Below, piece after piece: positions 1 to 7,730 of a stretch of 22,944 nucleotides of DNA. The stretch is taken from IMG/VR virus record IMGVR_UViG_3300028925_003694, positions 1 to 22,944 of that record; one strand, written 5' to 3'. Positions within the stretch are counted from its first letter, which is position 1; each line of letters begins with the position of its first letter. The stretch is from a virus. The position numbers and the translations under genes are program-made. A model generated the notes under the pieces. It searched no databases. It was not told the origin of the DNA and saw only the letters and a list, made by a program, of their open reading frames with translations.

Positions 1-2082
1 ATATATGCTTGATACAATTTGTTTTTGTTCTACTAATCCACCACTTGTTGATACACTCATACTAGACATAGTAGGTCTATATGGAGAGTAATCAGAGTTC
101 CAAGTTTCAACCATACGTAATACATCATATTGCTGAGGAGTTTCCATATCACCTATCCATAAAACATTACCAGGGGCTCCTGTTAAATCATATACCTGCA
201 CCCCAAATCTATATACTTCACCTCTTTGATATCCTCTTTTATTACCAGAAGTATGAGGGTCTTTTGTACCGCCAAGAGACATAGATGCTTTAAATTTAGT
301 ATTTGAATTTTCTTCTGTTGCGTTAGCTAAAACACCATCATCAGGCATATCTATTAGTTCTGAAGAAAATTCTTCACCACTACTAGTTGCGCCTATATAA
401 GGAGATGTTGATGTATTTTTAGTTTGATCAGCTTCTCTTGCTTTAACACCAAAAGTAACACGAGCACCTCCTAACCCATTATCCCTATAATTAAAACTCT
501 CTCCACCTAGAGTCATTTTATCACTTAGATACCTATACTCAAATTTATTTTTTACTCTTGAAGTGTAACTACTACCCTCATACCATCTTTGGTTTTGACA
601 AGTAGTCCACATTGGATTACCCATATCGCCTACATGTGAAATCTCAGGATAGTTAGCTGGTATATATGCATCAATACCTAATAGCTTTCCATGACCACAA
701 AGAAATCCACCCTCATCTGCTGTGAAGTCACCAATTTCAGTTGGATTAGCAGTAGTGCCTTTATAGTGCTTCACTGAAGAATCATTTGTCGTAAGCATAG
801 CATTTAGATATGTGCCATCTCCTGGCTCTATTCTATATCTTAGTACCTTTACATTCCATTCTTTTTCAGATATCCAATTCTTCTTTTGTTTTAGATTAGC
901 TGCAAATAAGATATTATCTTTTATTGCAATATCTTTACAAACATCCCATGTATTAGATTCTATTAAAACCTCCTCTAATCCTTGAGGTATCTCTGTATTC
1001 CAATTAGTATGCTGAAACGTTACTTCATTTCCAGATATTTGACTTCTATCCACTAAAGATACACGAGGTGATTGATCTAAATCTTCATAAAGCAATGCAT
1101 ATAACTCTATATAGGCAAACTCACCATCTATATCTGTAATTTTAATAGTAAATCCTTGTGTACCTAAATTCCCTTTCGGGCCACCACCATAAGTAACTGA
1201 ACTACCAAAGGCTTGGTCTGATACATGAAATAAATTACTTAGTGGTGAAAAGGTTGATTCACCTCCATTCTCACTAATATACTTATATGCATATTGATAA
1301 ACTCCTACAGGTAAAGATCCGTGTATTGTTTGATCCAAAGACGGCTGAGAAGGATTCATTAACGGTGTTAAATCTAAAGACTCTACAGGTAATTTATCTA
1401 ATCTTTTTTGTTTTATATTAAGTGTTCTTAATGGATTTAAGTTATCTGTCCAATAAATTCTAGATATACAACTATTTTCAATTATAGCTTCTATTCTCAC
1501 ACCTCCATCTAATTCCATTCCTAAGTCTGGATATTCGAATTTATCCTCATTAGGTCCTTCATAACAAACTCTTAAATCAGTCACTTTAGTAACTAAGAAA
1601 TCTTTACTAAAATCTACTAGTAAAAATATTGTTCTATTTGCAGTGGCTGCTATCGCTGTTCCTCCGAAGTTTCTTTCGTATTCAAATCGACCTACCACCA
1701 TTAACAACATTTGATTAGCATAAGAGTAAGAGCCCACAATAGATGATCTATTATCTAATTTTAAATTACTTTCTAATGGAAATGCATTTTCAGGACCTCT
1801 GTCATAAAATGTTGGGTAATCATTATTAGTTCCTTGATCTTCAGGTATACTTATAGGGTAATTTGCTAAATCAACAAATAAACTATTGCCTTCTATGTTC
1901 TCTACAGTAAAGGTATCTCCTTCTGAATTAGTTAGTCTGATATTCTGAGCGTCTGTATAACTACCTTTTAATTGAAAGTGCGGATCTAAATCACCTATCA
2001 TTCCGTGAGTAAACCCTTCTGGTTGAGATAACCCAGTATTTTCGCTTTGAGAACCTCCTTCTGGTTTTGTCTTTTTTGCCAT
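1..2082 (-). CDS. Large tail protein, stabilisation/muzzle-like (C-terminus off window)
   Basis: I read this open frame by eye on the minus strand. It starts MAKKTKPEGGSQSENTG and continues without a stop for 694 codons to base 1, so the C-terminus is missing. The opening, with phrases such as KGSYTDAQNIRL and TVENIEGNSLFVDL, then beta-rich aromatic repeats (YQYAYKYISENGGESTFSP), resembles the large tail proteins that crAss-like phages carry after their ring proteins, usually annotated as P22 gp10-like stabilisation or muzzle proteins. The role is therefore probably a distal tail-barrel component. It starts one base after the stop of the 365-residue gene, consistent with one late operon. The family call is from memory of sequence style, not a search; a receptor-binding or fibre role is the main alternative. 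Confidence 0.7.
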   Translation of the reverse strand, partial: MAKKTKPEGGSQSENTGLSQPEGFTHGMIGDLDPHFQLKGSYTDAQNIRLTNSEGDTFTVENIEGNSLFVDLANYPISIPEDQGTNNDYPTFYDRGPENAFPLESNLKLDNRSSIVGSYSYANQMLLMVVGRFEYERNFGGTAIAATANRTIFLLVDFSKDFLVTKVTDLRVCYEGPNEDKFEYPDLGMELDGGVRIEAIIENSCISRIYWTDNLNPLRTLNIKQKRLDKLPVESLDLTPLMNPSQPSLDQTIHGSLPVGVYQYAYKYISENGGESTFSPLSNLFHVSDQAFGSSVTYGGGPKGNLGTQGFTIKITDIDGEFAYIELYALLYEDLDQSPRVSLVDRSQISGNEVTFQHTNWNTEIPQGLEEVLIESNTWDVCKDIAIKDNILFAANLKQKKNWISEKEWNVKVLRYRIEPGDGTYLNAMLTTNDSSVKHYKGTTANPTEIGDFTADEGGFLCGHGKLLGIDAYIPANYPEISHVGDMGNPMWTTCQNQRWYEGSSYTSRVKNKFEYRYLSDKMTLGGESFNYRDNGLGGARVTFGVKAREADQTKNTSTSPYIGATSSGEEFSSELIDMPDDGVLANATEENSNTKFKASMSLGGTKDPHTSGNKRGYQRGEVYRFGVQVYDLTGAPGNVLWIGDMETPQQYDVLRMVETWNSDYSPYRPTMSSMSVSTSGGLVEQKQIVSSIY

Positions 2083-2083
2083 T

Positions 2084-3181
2084 TTAGAAATTTATTAAAC
2101 CATTACTACTCTTTACTGGTATTAGTGTATTCCACATATTACCTATTTGTTTTAATTCTTCTGAAGTAGGCATGCTATCGTCTCCTCTTGCTTTACCACA
2201 TAAGAAGTACCATCTTTTTTCTAGTTCTTTAGTTATGTATTGAGGAAGTTTACCATTATAAAATTCTATTAATTTCATTTGCCACATTATATATTGAGCT
2301 ACAGCTGTTTCATGACCTTCTTTTATCATAGGATAACCTCTCATATCTAAGGGGTATGCTAGATAAACAATTGTTATCTCATCTAAATTGTCATGCTGTA
2401 TATTTAATCTATTACCATTTACATAATATCTAAATGCTCTCTGCTTTGAATCGTTTTGATCCTTACCAACCCTACCTCTATGTGTGGCTGCTGTACTTCT
2501 AAGTTCTGTATGTTGACTGGCAGTTGCTCCTGTTCCCACTCTAACACCTAATAGTTTAACATTATTTTCTGGTAAAACAATTTGTTGATTTCTATATATT
2601 CCCTTACCTCCTGTTAAAGACATGCTACTTACTTTTGCATTAGCATTATCTGATTCTAATGTAAAGTTATTTCCGTTTAACCCTATCTCTTTAGCTGTTA
2701 TTGTTAATGTAGTTGCATCTACAGTGTAGCTGACTACATTTAAAGACTCTGGATAATGAAATACAGCAGCATTTATATATGTCCCTGTGCTAGCAGTAAC
2801 GTCTGTCAATCCTGTTAGGCTTTGAATTAAACCGTATTGCGCATTTGTATTATCAAGAGTGATTGCTAGTGTAGATCCAAGCCTTAATTCATTAGGAGAC
2901 TTAGCTTCTCCTAAGTCTGTAGAGTTTTTAAAGAATAATTCCACCCCATTCAATGTTATAGAATCTCCTGATACAGGATTATCTGTAAAAGTAATTGTTC
3001 CTGTAGCTTTATTTCCAGTGGACGTATAAGTAGCCTCTTCTTGAAGGAAGGTGTGTCTACTTCCTATAAGCTTCTCAGCTTCATAAGACCATTCCACCCA
3101 ATTCTGAGTGTATTTACCAAAATCCTGTAAGTCTAAATTTCTTGCTACAGTGGTAAAGATTCTATCTATGTTTACATGCAT
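2084..3181 (-). CDS. Tail ring/adaptor protein with inserted beta domain
   Basis: 365 residues. The outer parts (about 1-50 and 225-365, including MHVNIDRIFTTVARNLDLQDF and the helical tail AVAQYIMWQMKLIEFYNGKLP) look like a helical head-tail adaptor or ring protein. Between them, about residues 55-195, sits a threonine/glycine-rich beta module (GTITFTDNPVSGDSITLNG ... TLTITAKEIGLNGNNFTL) typical of a decoration domain that recurs in phage tail and baseplate proteins. The protein probably belongs to the tail barrel between the portal and the large tail protein, because it lies between the smaller adaptor genes and the large tail gene. The exact ring position cannot be told from sequence alone. 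Confidence 0.62.
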   Translation of the reverse strand: MHVNIDRIFTTVARNLDLQDFGKYTQNWVEWSYEAEKLIGSRHTFLQEEATYTSTGNKATGTITFTDNPVSGDSITLNGVELFFKNSTDLGEAKSPNELRLGSTLAITLDNTNAQYGLIQSLTGLTDVTASTGTYINAAVFHYPESLNVVSYTVDATTLTITAKEIGLNGNNFTLESDNANAKVSSMSLTGGKGIYRNQQIVLPENNVKLLGVRVGTGATASQHTELRSTAATHRGRVGKDQNDSKQRAFRYYVNGNRLNIQHDNLDEITIVYLAYPLDMRGYPMIKEGHETAVAQYIMWQMKLIEFYNGKLPQYITKELEKRWYFLCGKARGDDSMPTSEELKQIGNMWNTLIPVKSSNGLINF

Positions 3182-3192
3182 AATTAATTATT

Positions 3193-3660
3193 TTATGTAG
3201 TTGCTACAAATACTTCTAATTGTTGTTGTGCTGCTCCGTAGACAACTATACTGCCCGCGTTAGCAAAGGCAGACCATGTAGCTGCAATTTCTATTTGAGT
3301 GCCAGTCAGCATCATAGATGTATTAGCGGCTACAGATAGGAATCCACCACTACTATCTCCAACGATACCTACCTTTAATGCAGCTGAATCATCTAAATTA
3401 GTTATTCTAATATACTTAACGTCACCTCTTTTAAATGTCCCTCCTGAATTTAAAGTATCATGAAAAGTTACAATAGTTGTTAGTGCTGTGCTTTCTAATT
3501 CAACTATTCTTTTAGAGGCATTTAATATAGAGGTTGATACTATATGATTATTTGTTTGAGAGAAAGTAATGTTATCTGTTGTCCCAGAAGCGTCTGTTGT
3601 TACAGCTAATGTTTCTGTGATTGTTACTGTAAGTGTTGAAGCGTTTACTGTAGTTGCCAT
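3193..3660 (-). CDS. Small beta-rich virion protein, unrecognised
   Basis: 155 residues with a Thr/Ala/Ser-rich N-terminus (MATTVNASTLTVTITETLAV) and alternating hydrophobic strands throughout, with almost no predicted helix. Phrases such as KYIRITNLDDSAALKVGI and a C-terminal SIVVYGAAQQQLEVFVA suggest a jelly-roll or Ig-like fold used in decoration, fibre-base or tail accessory proteins. It lies between adaptor genes and is separated from its neighbours by 2 and 11 bases, so it is co-transcribed with them. I do not recognise a named family. It is probably a minor structural protein. Confidence 0.5.
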   Translation of the reverse strand: MATTVNASTLTVTITETLAVTTDASGTTDNITFSQTNNHIVSTSILNASKRIVELESTALTTIVTFHDTLNSGGTFKRGDVKYIRITNLDDSAALKVGIVGDSSGGFLSVAANTSMMLTGTQIEIAATWSAFANAGSIVVYGAAQQQLEVFVATT

Positions 3661-3662
3661 AG

Positions 3663-4055
3663 TTAATTTTTATTTATTATATTTCTTGAATACCCTAAAG
3701 GTAATATTTTACAATTTCTATATTTTGTTGGTCTCACCCATACTAGTTTCTTATAGAAATCATCTAATATAGGTACTTTACGGTACACCGTCTGTCCTTG
3801 TTCTTTAGTTGCGTCATTATCCACTCTAATATGAAACGCTCTCTTATGAGGTTTTTCATCTAAATATACATAACCCATGCTATTAGGAAGATATACTATT
3901 CTATCTCTCTCCGCAACATCTCTTATGAGTATTTCAAAAAACCTTTTGACAATGTTATAATAAAGACTATAATCAATATTCTTATATAGCATTAGTTTAA
4001 CGTGCTTATAAATCCCTTTTATGGATATATATTTATTTTTGTACTTGTGCCCCAC
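3663..4055 (-). CDS. Small basic protein of the tail block, possibly HU/IHF-like
   Basis: 130 residues, strongly basic and Tyr-rich. Its start overlaps the end of the 360-residue adaptor gene by 23 bases, so translation is probably coupled. The N-terminal half (IYKHVKLMLYKN ... IVKRFFEILIRDV) reads as two helices followed by RIVYLPNSMGYVYLDE, which is loosely like the helix-helix-strand opening of HU/IHF proteins, and IHF-like genes are reported inside crAss-like structural blocks. The resemblance is weak and the DNA-binding arm is not obvious. The alternative is a small tail completion protein. Confidence 0.45.
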   Translation of the reverse strand: MGHKYKNKYISIKGIYKHVKLMLYKNIDYSLYYNIVKRFFEILIRDVAERDRIVYLPNSMGYVYLDEKPHKRAFHIRVDNDATKEQGQTVYRKVPILDDFYKKLVWVRPTKYRNCKILPLGYSRNIINKN

Positions 4056-5115
4056 TTGTTAGTTTTCTTTTAGTTGTATCATCTATACCGTCTGTAATTA
4101 GATCTGGTATTGTTTTTAGTGTTATCTGTAATTCTACCTGTAAAATTCTTTGTATTAACTCAGGTATATATTGCATTGGTAATGGATAGGGAGTTGTAGC
4201 ATCATCCCAATATTTCTTTACGTTATACCAAAGCGGCCACATCATATCAATGTCTGTTGGATTCTCTAATATCATATTAGCGTACGCTCTATACTTCCAT
4301 AATACCTTTCTATTAGTAGGACTTATTTCGTTATTAAAATTATTAGGAGATGTTTGTATACCTCCTATTTGTAAAAACATATGGCCCCCTCCTCCGTCAC
4401 TCCTATAATTACCAGCCCTATGTATACTGTAGTGTGGTTTATTATAAGGATTTGTAAATTTATTTTGAGTATTCCAACTTGTATCTTTAACTTCCTCTAG
4501 TTGTATTTCAGATTTTTGGTACCCACCTGTTTGTTCATTTACATCTACTGTAGTTATATCGTCTGGAGAATGAGGTCTCCTACCTAAAGATATTGTTTTT
4601 ATGCCAGCATTATTTTTTAATGTTATAGGTGTTGGTATAAAGAAATTATGTTTACCTATATTTCTAAAATCACCCCTATCTTGGCCTCCTATTTTCTTTC
4701 TTCCATACCAATCTCTAGAACTATTATTTGTATACCCGTTCTCTATACCAGTACTTAAGGTTGTTAATGCTAAAAACTCTCCAGTTAACTTACCATTAGA
4801 CATGTGAGGTAGATTACCTTCAGTGTTACCAGATAAAGTTGGTTGACCTAAATCAGAATTTCTTTCGTATTCATCCCATTCCTTATAGTAGTCGGTGATA
4901 AAATTACTAGTAGAGTTTCTTAAGGTAATTTGCATTGGTTGGTATAGCGTAACATCTTCTAGTATCCCTTTCTCAGCATAATCAACTATTAATTTAGCCC
5001 TATGATAGTGAACCCAATGTTTTATCTGTACTATACCTATCTGATTTTCTGTAGAGGTAGTACCTCCGTAAGCAAGGTTTTTTATGTTATAAGCTATTTG
5101 ATCTAATGTAATCAT
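4033..5115 (-). CDS. Head-tail ring/adaptor protein
   Basis: 360 residues. The N-terminus (MITLDQIAYNIKNLAYGGT ... QIKHWVHYHRAKLIVDYAEK) has the helical hairpin style of adaptor proteins next to the tail barrel of Bacteroidota podoviruses. The middle (residues about 90-240) is Gly/Asn-rich and probably loop or beta structure, and the C-terminus is helical again (IPELIQRILQVELQITLKTI). It begins a new transcription unit: a minus-strand terminator and a host-type promoter lie at 5138-5204, immediately upstream. Its neighbours are a second adaptor upstream and the tail barrel genes downstream. The family assignment is by style and position only. Confidence 0.6.
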   Translation of the reverse strand: MITLDQIAYNIKNLAYGGTTSTENQIGIVQIKHWVHYHRAKLIVDYAEKGILEDVTLYQPMQITLRNSTSNFITDYYKEWDEYERNSDLGQPTLSGNTEGNLPHMSNGKLTGEFLALTTLSTGIENGYTNNSSRDWYGRKKIGGQDRGDFRNIGKHNFFIPTPITLKNNAGIKTISLGRRPHSPDDITTVDVNEQTGGYQKSEIQLEEVKDTSWNTQNKFTNPYNKPHYSIHRAGNYRSDGGGGHMFLQIGGIQTSPNNFNNEISPTNRKVLWKYRAYANMILENPTDIDMMWPLWYNVKKYWDDATTPYPLPMQYIPELIQRILQVELQITLKTIPDLITDGIDDTTKRKLTSGAQVQK

Positions 5116-5137
5116 TAAGGGTAGTTTAAGGTGCTTA

Positions 5138-5169
5138 CAAAATTAGTCAAATTTTCTGTATTAAACAAA
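5138..5169 (-). promoter_or_regulatory. Host-type (Bacteroidota) promoter for the tail sub-operon
   Basis: On the minus strand a TTTG (-33, complement of 5166-5169) is followed after exactly 20 bases by TAATTTTG (-7, complement of 5138-5145). This fits the Bacteroidota primary-sigma pattern TTTG-N19-21-TAnnTTTG in both boxes and spacing. The ATG of the 360-residue gene lies about 23 bases past the -7 box. It suggests that tail genes can be transcribed by the host polymerase independently of the upstream capsid genes. Confidence 0.65.
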
Positions 5170-5204
5170 AATAGGCCTTAACTATTTCTAGTCTTGACCT
5201 ATTT
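5160..5204 (-). terminator. Minus-strand hairpin terminator with GAAA-loop tip
   Basis: Read on the minus strand, AAATAGG pairs with CCTATTT (complements of 5198-5204 and 5169-5175). Inside this, ACTA and TAGT close a GAAA tetraloop (5181-5192), and the outer stem runs into TTTTTGTTT. It lies after the 305-residue adaptor gene and before the 360-residue gene. Its U-tract contains the -33 TTTG of the next promoter, so termination and initiation signals overlap. Confidence 0.55.
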
Positions 5205-5239
5205 CTGCAGCAGGGAGCAAAAGAGCTCGTTAAATGCGT

Positions 5240-6157
5240 TTATTTCTGCGCTTCTATATCTTTAATTTGATAGTCTCCTGTTTCTGTAGCTCCAGAAGCT
5301 TTTCTTACTGCTAATTGAATTATTTTTCTTTGATAATGCTCAGCAAATGTAAATCCAGATGGTGACGGTGAATTACCTCCCATTGTACCACTAGTAAATG
5401 CTTGTCCAACTGTAGGTAGAATTACCGACTGTATATAAAATCTCATGATCTGACTAGCGTGAGATACGTTTATCCTGCCCTCTACAAAAGTCCAATATGA
5501 TATCCTTTTACTCTTTTGTTGATAATCTATTTGTGCAAATGAATCCGCCCAAGGAGTTCCAGCTTTAGTTGAAGTGTTAGCAGATTGAAATGGATCAAGA
5601 GTGTTATGTTTTTCGTAATACTCCGACATACTCACAGCTTTTGGTACAACTCTTTCCGTAACTATATCGTCTGCATCTTTTCCAGGATGCATTTCACCAG
5701 TCTCCAAATCCATTACTTCTTTTCTATTATAATAATCCACCTGTACGGATAAAGTAAAAAGATGGTTTTTTGGTAATACATATTGATTTCCATACTTAAA
5801 GAAACCTACATTAGTGTATGCTTGTCCTGACCCTGCAAAAGCACTACCACTTACAACAGTTCCAGATGTATCTATATGACCTGCATTAGTGTACTTCTTA
5901 GATAAGGCAGGATATTCATTATAGATATAACTTTCACTAGCTATATCATCTGGCGTTAATTCATACTTATTCCAATCAATACAATTAGCTATAGCTCTTC
6001 TAGCGTCTTCATCAGCTCCCATCTTTTGATAGTTGTTATTTACAAACTCTGATATAGCAAGATCTAAATACTTATCTTTCTCTATTGCAGTAAAGTAAGG
6101 CTGTTCTGCTTTATCCAAAAGCATGTCCATATAATCATGAGCTTCAGCTAGATTCAT
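5240..6157 (-). CDS. Head-tail connector (portal-proximal ring protein)
   Basis: 305 residues. The first 60 (MNLAEAHDYMDMLLDKAEQP, YFTAIEKDKYLDLAISEFVNNNYQ) have the helical pattern seen in the first ring/adaptor protein of crAss-like and other Bacteroidota podoviruses, in which a 'yft..e.d.yLd.A..efv' stretch recurs. The rest is beta-rich with a Gly/Ser-rich stretch near residue 265. Its position soon after the capsid genes and before the other adaptors fits the protein that docks on the portal. The 3-base gap to the upstream 249-residue gene implies co-transcription. Confidence 0.62.
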   Translation of the reverse strand: MNLAEAHDYMDMLLDKAEQPYFTAIEKDKYLDLAISEFVNNNYQKMGADEDARRAIANCIDWNKYELTPDDIASESYIYNEYPALSKKYTNAGHIDTSGTVVSGSAFAGSGQAYTNVGFFKYGNQYVLPKNHLFTLSVQVDYYNRKEVMDLETGEMHPGKDADDIVTERVVPKAVSMSEYYEKHNTLDPFQSANTSTKAGTPWADSFAQIDYQQKSKRISYWTFVEGRINVSHASQIMRFYIQSVILPTVGQAFTSGTMGGNSPSPSGFTFAEHYQRKIIQLAVRKASGATETGDYQIKDIEAQK

Positions 6158-6160
6158 TTA

Positions 6161-6910
6161 TTAAGCGTTTTTAAACTGTTTATTTTTATTATCTATTGCT
6201 TTCTCTAAATCTGATACACCTGCACTTGCACTATTACTAGTTGTAGCTTCAGTTTTTACAGCTTTAGGTTTAATACCATTACGTACTTGATTCTTCATTA
6301 CAGCATAAACCTCAGAATTATCTTTTAACCATGCTATTGCATGCTCATCAGAGATTCCTAACGTATAACTACCATGCTTCCATACGTCATTAACCTTTTG
6401 AATAACTTTAGCTTCTAAAGCGCTAGTTAAGAATACACGATAAGATTTATCAGCATCGTTATATATTTCTAAGAATTTAGCTGGTGCTTGTCCTGCCATC
6501 TGGATAAGCTTTGCCTTAATGATAAGATTATCATTATCTGTAGATATACCAAACAACTTACATAGATCTTGTAATTCATTATCTTTAATCCCTGTTGCTA
6601 TTTGTACAGCTTCAGCAGACGCTAAGATGCTTTTAGTTTGCTTCAGTACATTAGCTTTAGTATCTATTAGTTCGTAATGCTTGTTCTCTATTATAAATGG
6701 ATGTTCTAATAGAAAGTCATAAATTCTCTTATCATATTCATCATCAATATTTAGAGTTGTTAGTGCGCTAGTCATTTCCCAACCATCAACTGGTAGGTCG
6801 TCTGGATTTAATAATACTGATTTTTTACCATTTCTTAACGTGTACGTTCCGAACTTAACATAAGAAAACCTTTTGTCGTCTTTTGCTTTTACATAAATTA
6901 GATGTGCCAT
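6161..6910 (-). CDS. Structural-block protein, unrecognised
   Basis: 249 residues. The N-terminal 50 residues are beta-rich (AHLIYVKAKDDKRFSYVKF, GTYTLRNGKKSVLLNPDDLP), the centre is helical, and the C-terminus is Ser/Ala/Lys-rich and probably flexible (TEATTSNSASAGVSDLEKA). Sitting between the capsid and connector genes it may be a head completion or minor capsid protein; no motif proves this. Its leader carries AATTAATACTCCC (plus-strand spelling) 14 bases from the start codon, the same element at the same distance as before the acidic scaffold-like gene, which hints at shared regulation. Confidence 0.5.
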   Translation of the reverse strand: MAHLIYVKAKDDKRFSYVKFGTYTLRNGKKSVLLNPDDLPVDGWEMTSALTTLNIDDEYDKRIYDFLLEHPFIIENKHYELIDTKANVLKQTKSILASAEAVQIATGIKDNELQDLCKLFGISTDNDNLIIKAKLIQMAGQAPAKFLEIYNDADKSYRVFLTSALEAKVIQKVNDVWKHGSYTLGISDEHAIAWLKDNSEVYAVMKNQVRNGIKPKAVKTEATTSNSASAGVSDLEKAIDNKNKQFKNA

Positions 6911-6923
6911 TTTTTAAAATTTT

Positions 6924-6936
6924 AATTAATACTCCC
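6924..6936 (-). promoter_or_regulatory. Repeated leader element GGGAGTATTAATT (copy 1)
   Basis: The 13-base minus-strand sequence GGGAGTATTAATT ends 13 bases before the ATG of the 249-residue gene. An identical 13-mer at identical spacing precedes the acidic protein gene at 10352. It is too far from the start codon for an ordinary ribosome-binding site and could be a leader or initiation signal. Confidence 0.35.
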
Positions 6937-6938
6937 TG

Positions 6939-7160
6939 TTATTTTTTACTTATATAATATTTAGACTTTGCTGCAGTCTCTTTAAATATTCTCCTTTGTC
7001 CTCTTTCATTTGTAGATATCCTTGTTTCTTGATATCCTCTCTTTCCCCATTCTAAACCACTTTTCTTTCCTATACTAAATACTTCTGACTTAGAGTTGAT
7101 TGATTCACCTTCTTTTAATTCTATAACTTTACCGTCTCTTACTACTAATGTTGTTTTCAT
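6939..7160 (-). CDS. Small basic protein, unrecognised
   Basis: 73 residues, starting MKTTLVVRDGKVIELKEGES and ending in a lysine-rich tail (ETAAKSKYYISKK). A short beta hairpin at the N-terminus followed by Lys/Arg/Gly-rich sequence suggests a nucleic-acid-binding or capsid-associated peptide, but no family is visible. A TATATTTG (-7-like box, complement of 7165-7172) lies only a few bases before the ATG, so if it is used the transcript would be almost leaderless. A hairpin at 7181-7200 precedes the gene. Confidence 0.5.
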   Translation of the reverse strand: MKTTLVVRDGKVIELKEGESINSKSEVFSIGKKSGLEWGKRGYQETRISTNERGQRRIFKETAAKSKYYISKK

Positions 7161-7180
7161 TTTGCAAATATAAGGAATTT

Positions 7181-7200
7181 GGAGGGGGATTAACCCCTCC
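7181..7200 (-). other. GC-rich hairpin without U-tract (downstream of 149-residue gene)
   Basis: GGAGGGG and CCCCTCC form a 7-bp stem with a 6-base loop in an otherwise AT-rich gap. On the transcribed minus strand it is followed by AAATTCC rather than a run of U, so it is not a textbook intrinsic terminator. It may be a transcript stabiliser, an RNA-processing site or a partial terminator. Confidence 0.5.
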
Positions 7201-7216
7201 GTCTTCCAATTAATTA

Positions 7217-7666
7217 TTATGAGTTAGCTCCAACAATTTTATTGGTTCCCATATCTATAGCAGTACATAAGTACCTTGTACCATCACTGATTAAGTGAAT
7301 ACGACTTCCTACAACTCCAGAAGCTACAAAGTGAACTTGGTTATTACTGATTGCATTTACACTAGTCGACATATCCATACTAGCTCCTAAAACAGCAGCA
7401 GAAGCTCCTCCATCAATCTTTACTAGATAAGCGGCAGATGCTTGTAATATGAAAGTAAACTCTATACCAGCCTTAACAGTAGCTAAAGGTAATGTAATAG
7501 TGAATGCACTTGCTTGAGCAATAGTATATGTAGCTCCACTATTATAGTCATACAAAGTAGTGGCTGCAGTAATTGCAGATACATTTTTAATATTACCTCT
7601 AAGCTTAGGAAGTCTTCCTTTCCCAGCTTCTGAGGATTTGTTTGATAAATCTAAATAATTTGCCAT
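7217..7666 (-). CDS. Small beta-rich virion protein (capsid accessory or head-fibre-like)
   Basis: 149 residues. After a short polar N-terminus (MANYLDLSNKSSEAGKGRLP) it is almost all beta strands rich in Ala, Thr and Ser (TYTIAQASAFTITLPLATVK, GIEFTFILQASAAYLVKIDG), ending RYLCTAIDMGTNKIVG. This is the style of small trimeric fibre or decoration domains in environmental podoviruses. Two strong hairpins (7181-7200 and 7692-7709) bracket the gene on its mRNA, suggesting that its dosage is set separately from the capsid gene upstream. The capsid-accessory assignment is an inference from position and composition. Confidence 0.55.
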   Translation of the reverse strand: MANYLDLSNKSSEAGKGRLPKLRGNIKNVSAITAATTLYDYNSGATYTIAQASAFTITLPLATVKAGIEFTFILQASAAYLVKIDGGASAAVLGASMDMSTSVNAISNNQVHFVASGVVGSRIHLISDGTRYLCTAIDMGTNKIVGANS

Positions 7667-7691
7667 TTTCTTTTATTTTTTTAGCGATATT

Positions 7692-7709
7692 GGGAGGCCG
7701 AAGCCTCCC
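7692..7709 (-). other. UUCG-tetraloop hairpin just after the capsid gene
   Basis: On the minus strand GGGAGGC, loop TTCG, GCCTCCC makes a perfect 7-bp stem closed by a C-G pair, the very stable cUUCGg tetraloop. It lies 22 bases after the major capsid stop codon. What follows on the transcript is AATATCGC, not a U-run. Likely roles are protection of the abundant capsid mRNA from 3' exonucleases or partial termination. Confidence 0.6.
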
Positions 7710-7730
7710 TCTATCAAATTATTGAATTAA

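Noticed and set aside
81-284. 67-residue plus-strand ORF at the left edge
   Set aside because: It lies wholly inside the long minus-strand tail gene, with no leader of the type used by plus-strand genes.
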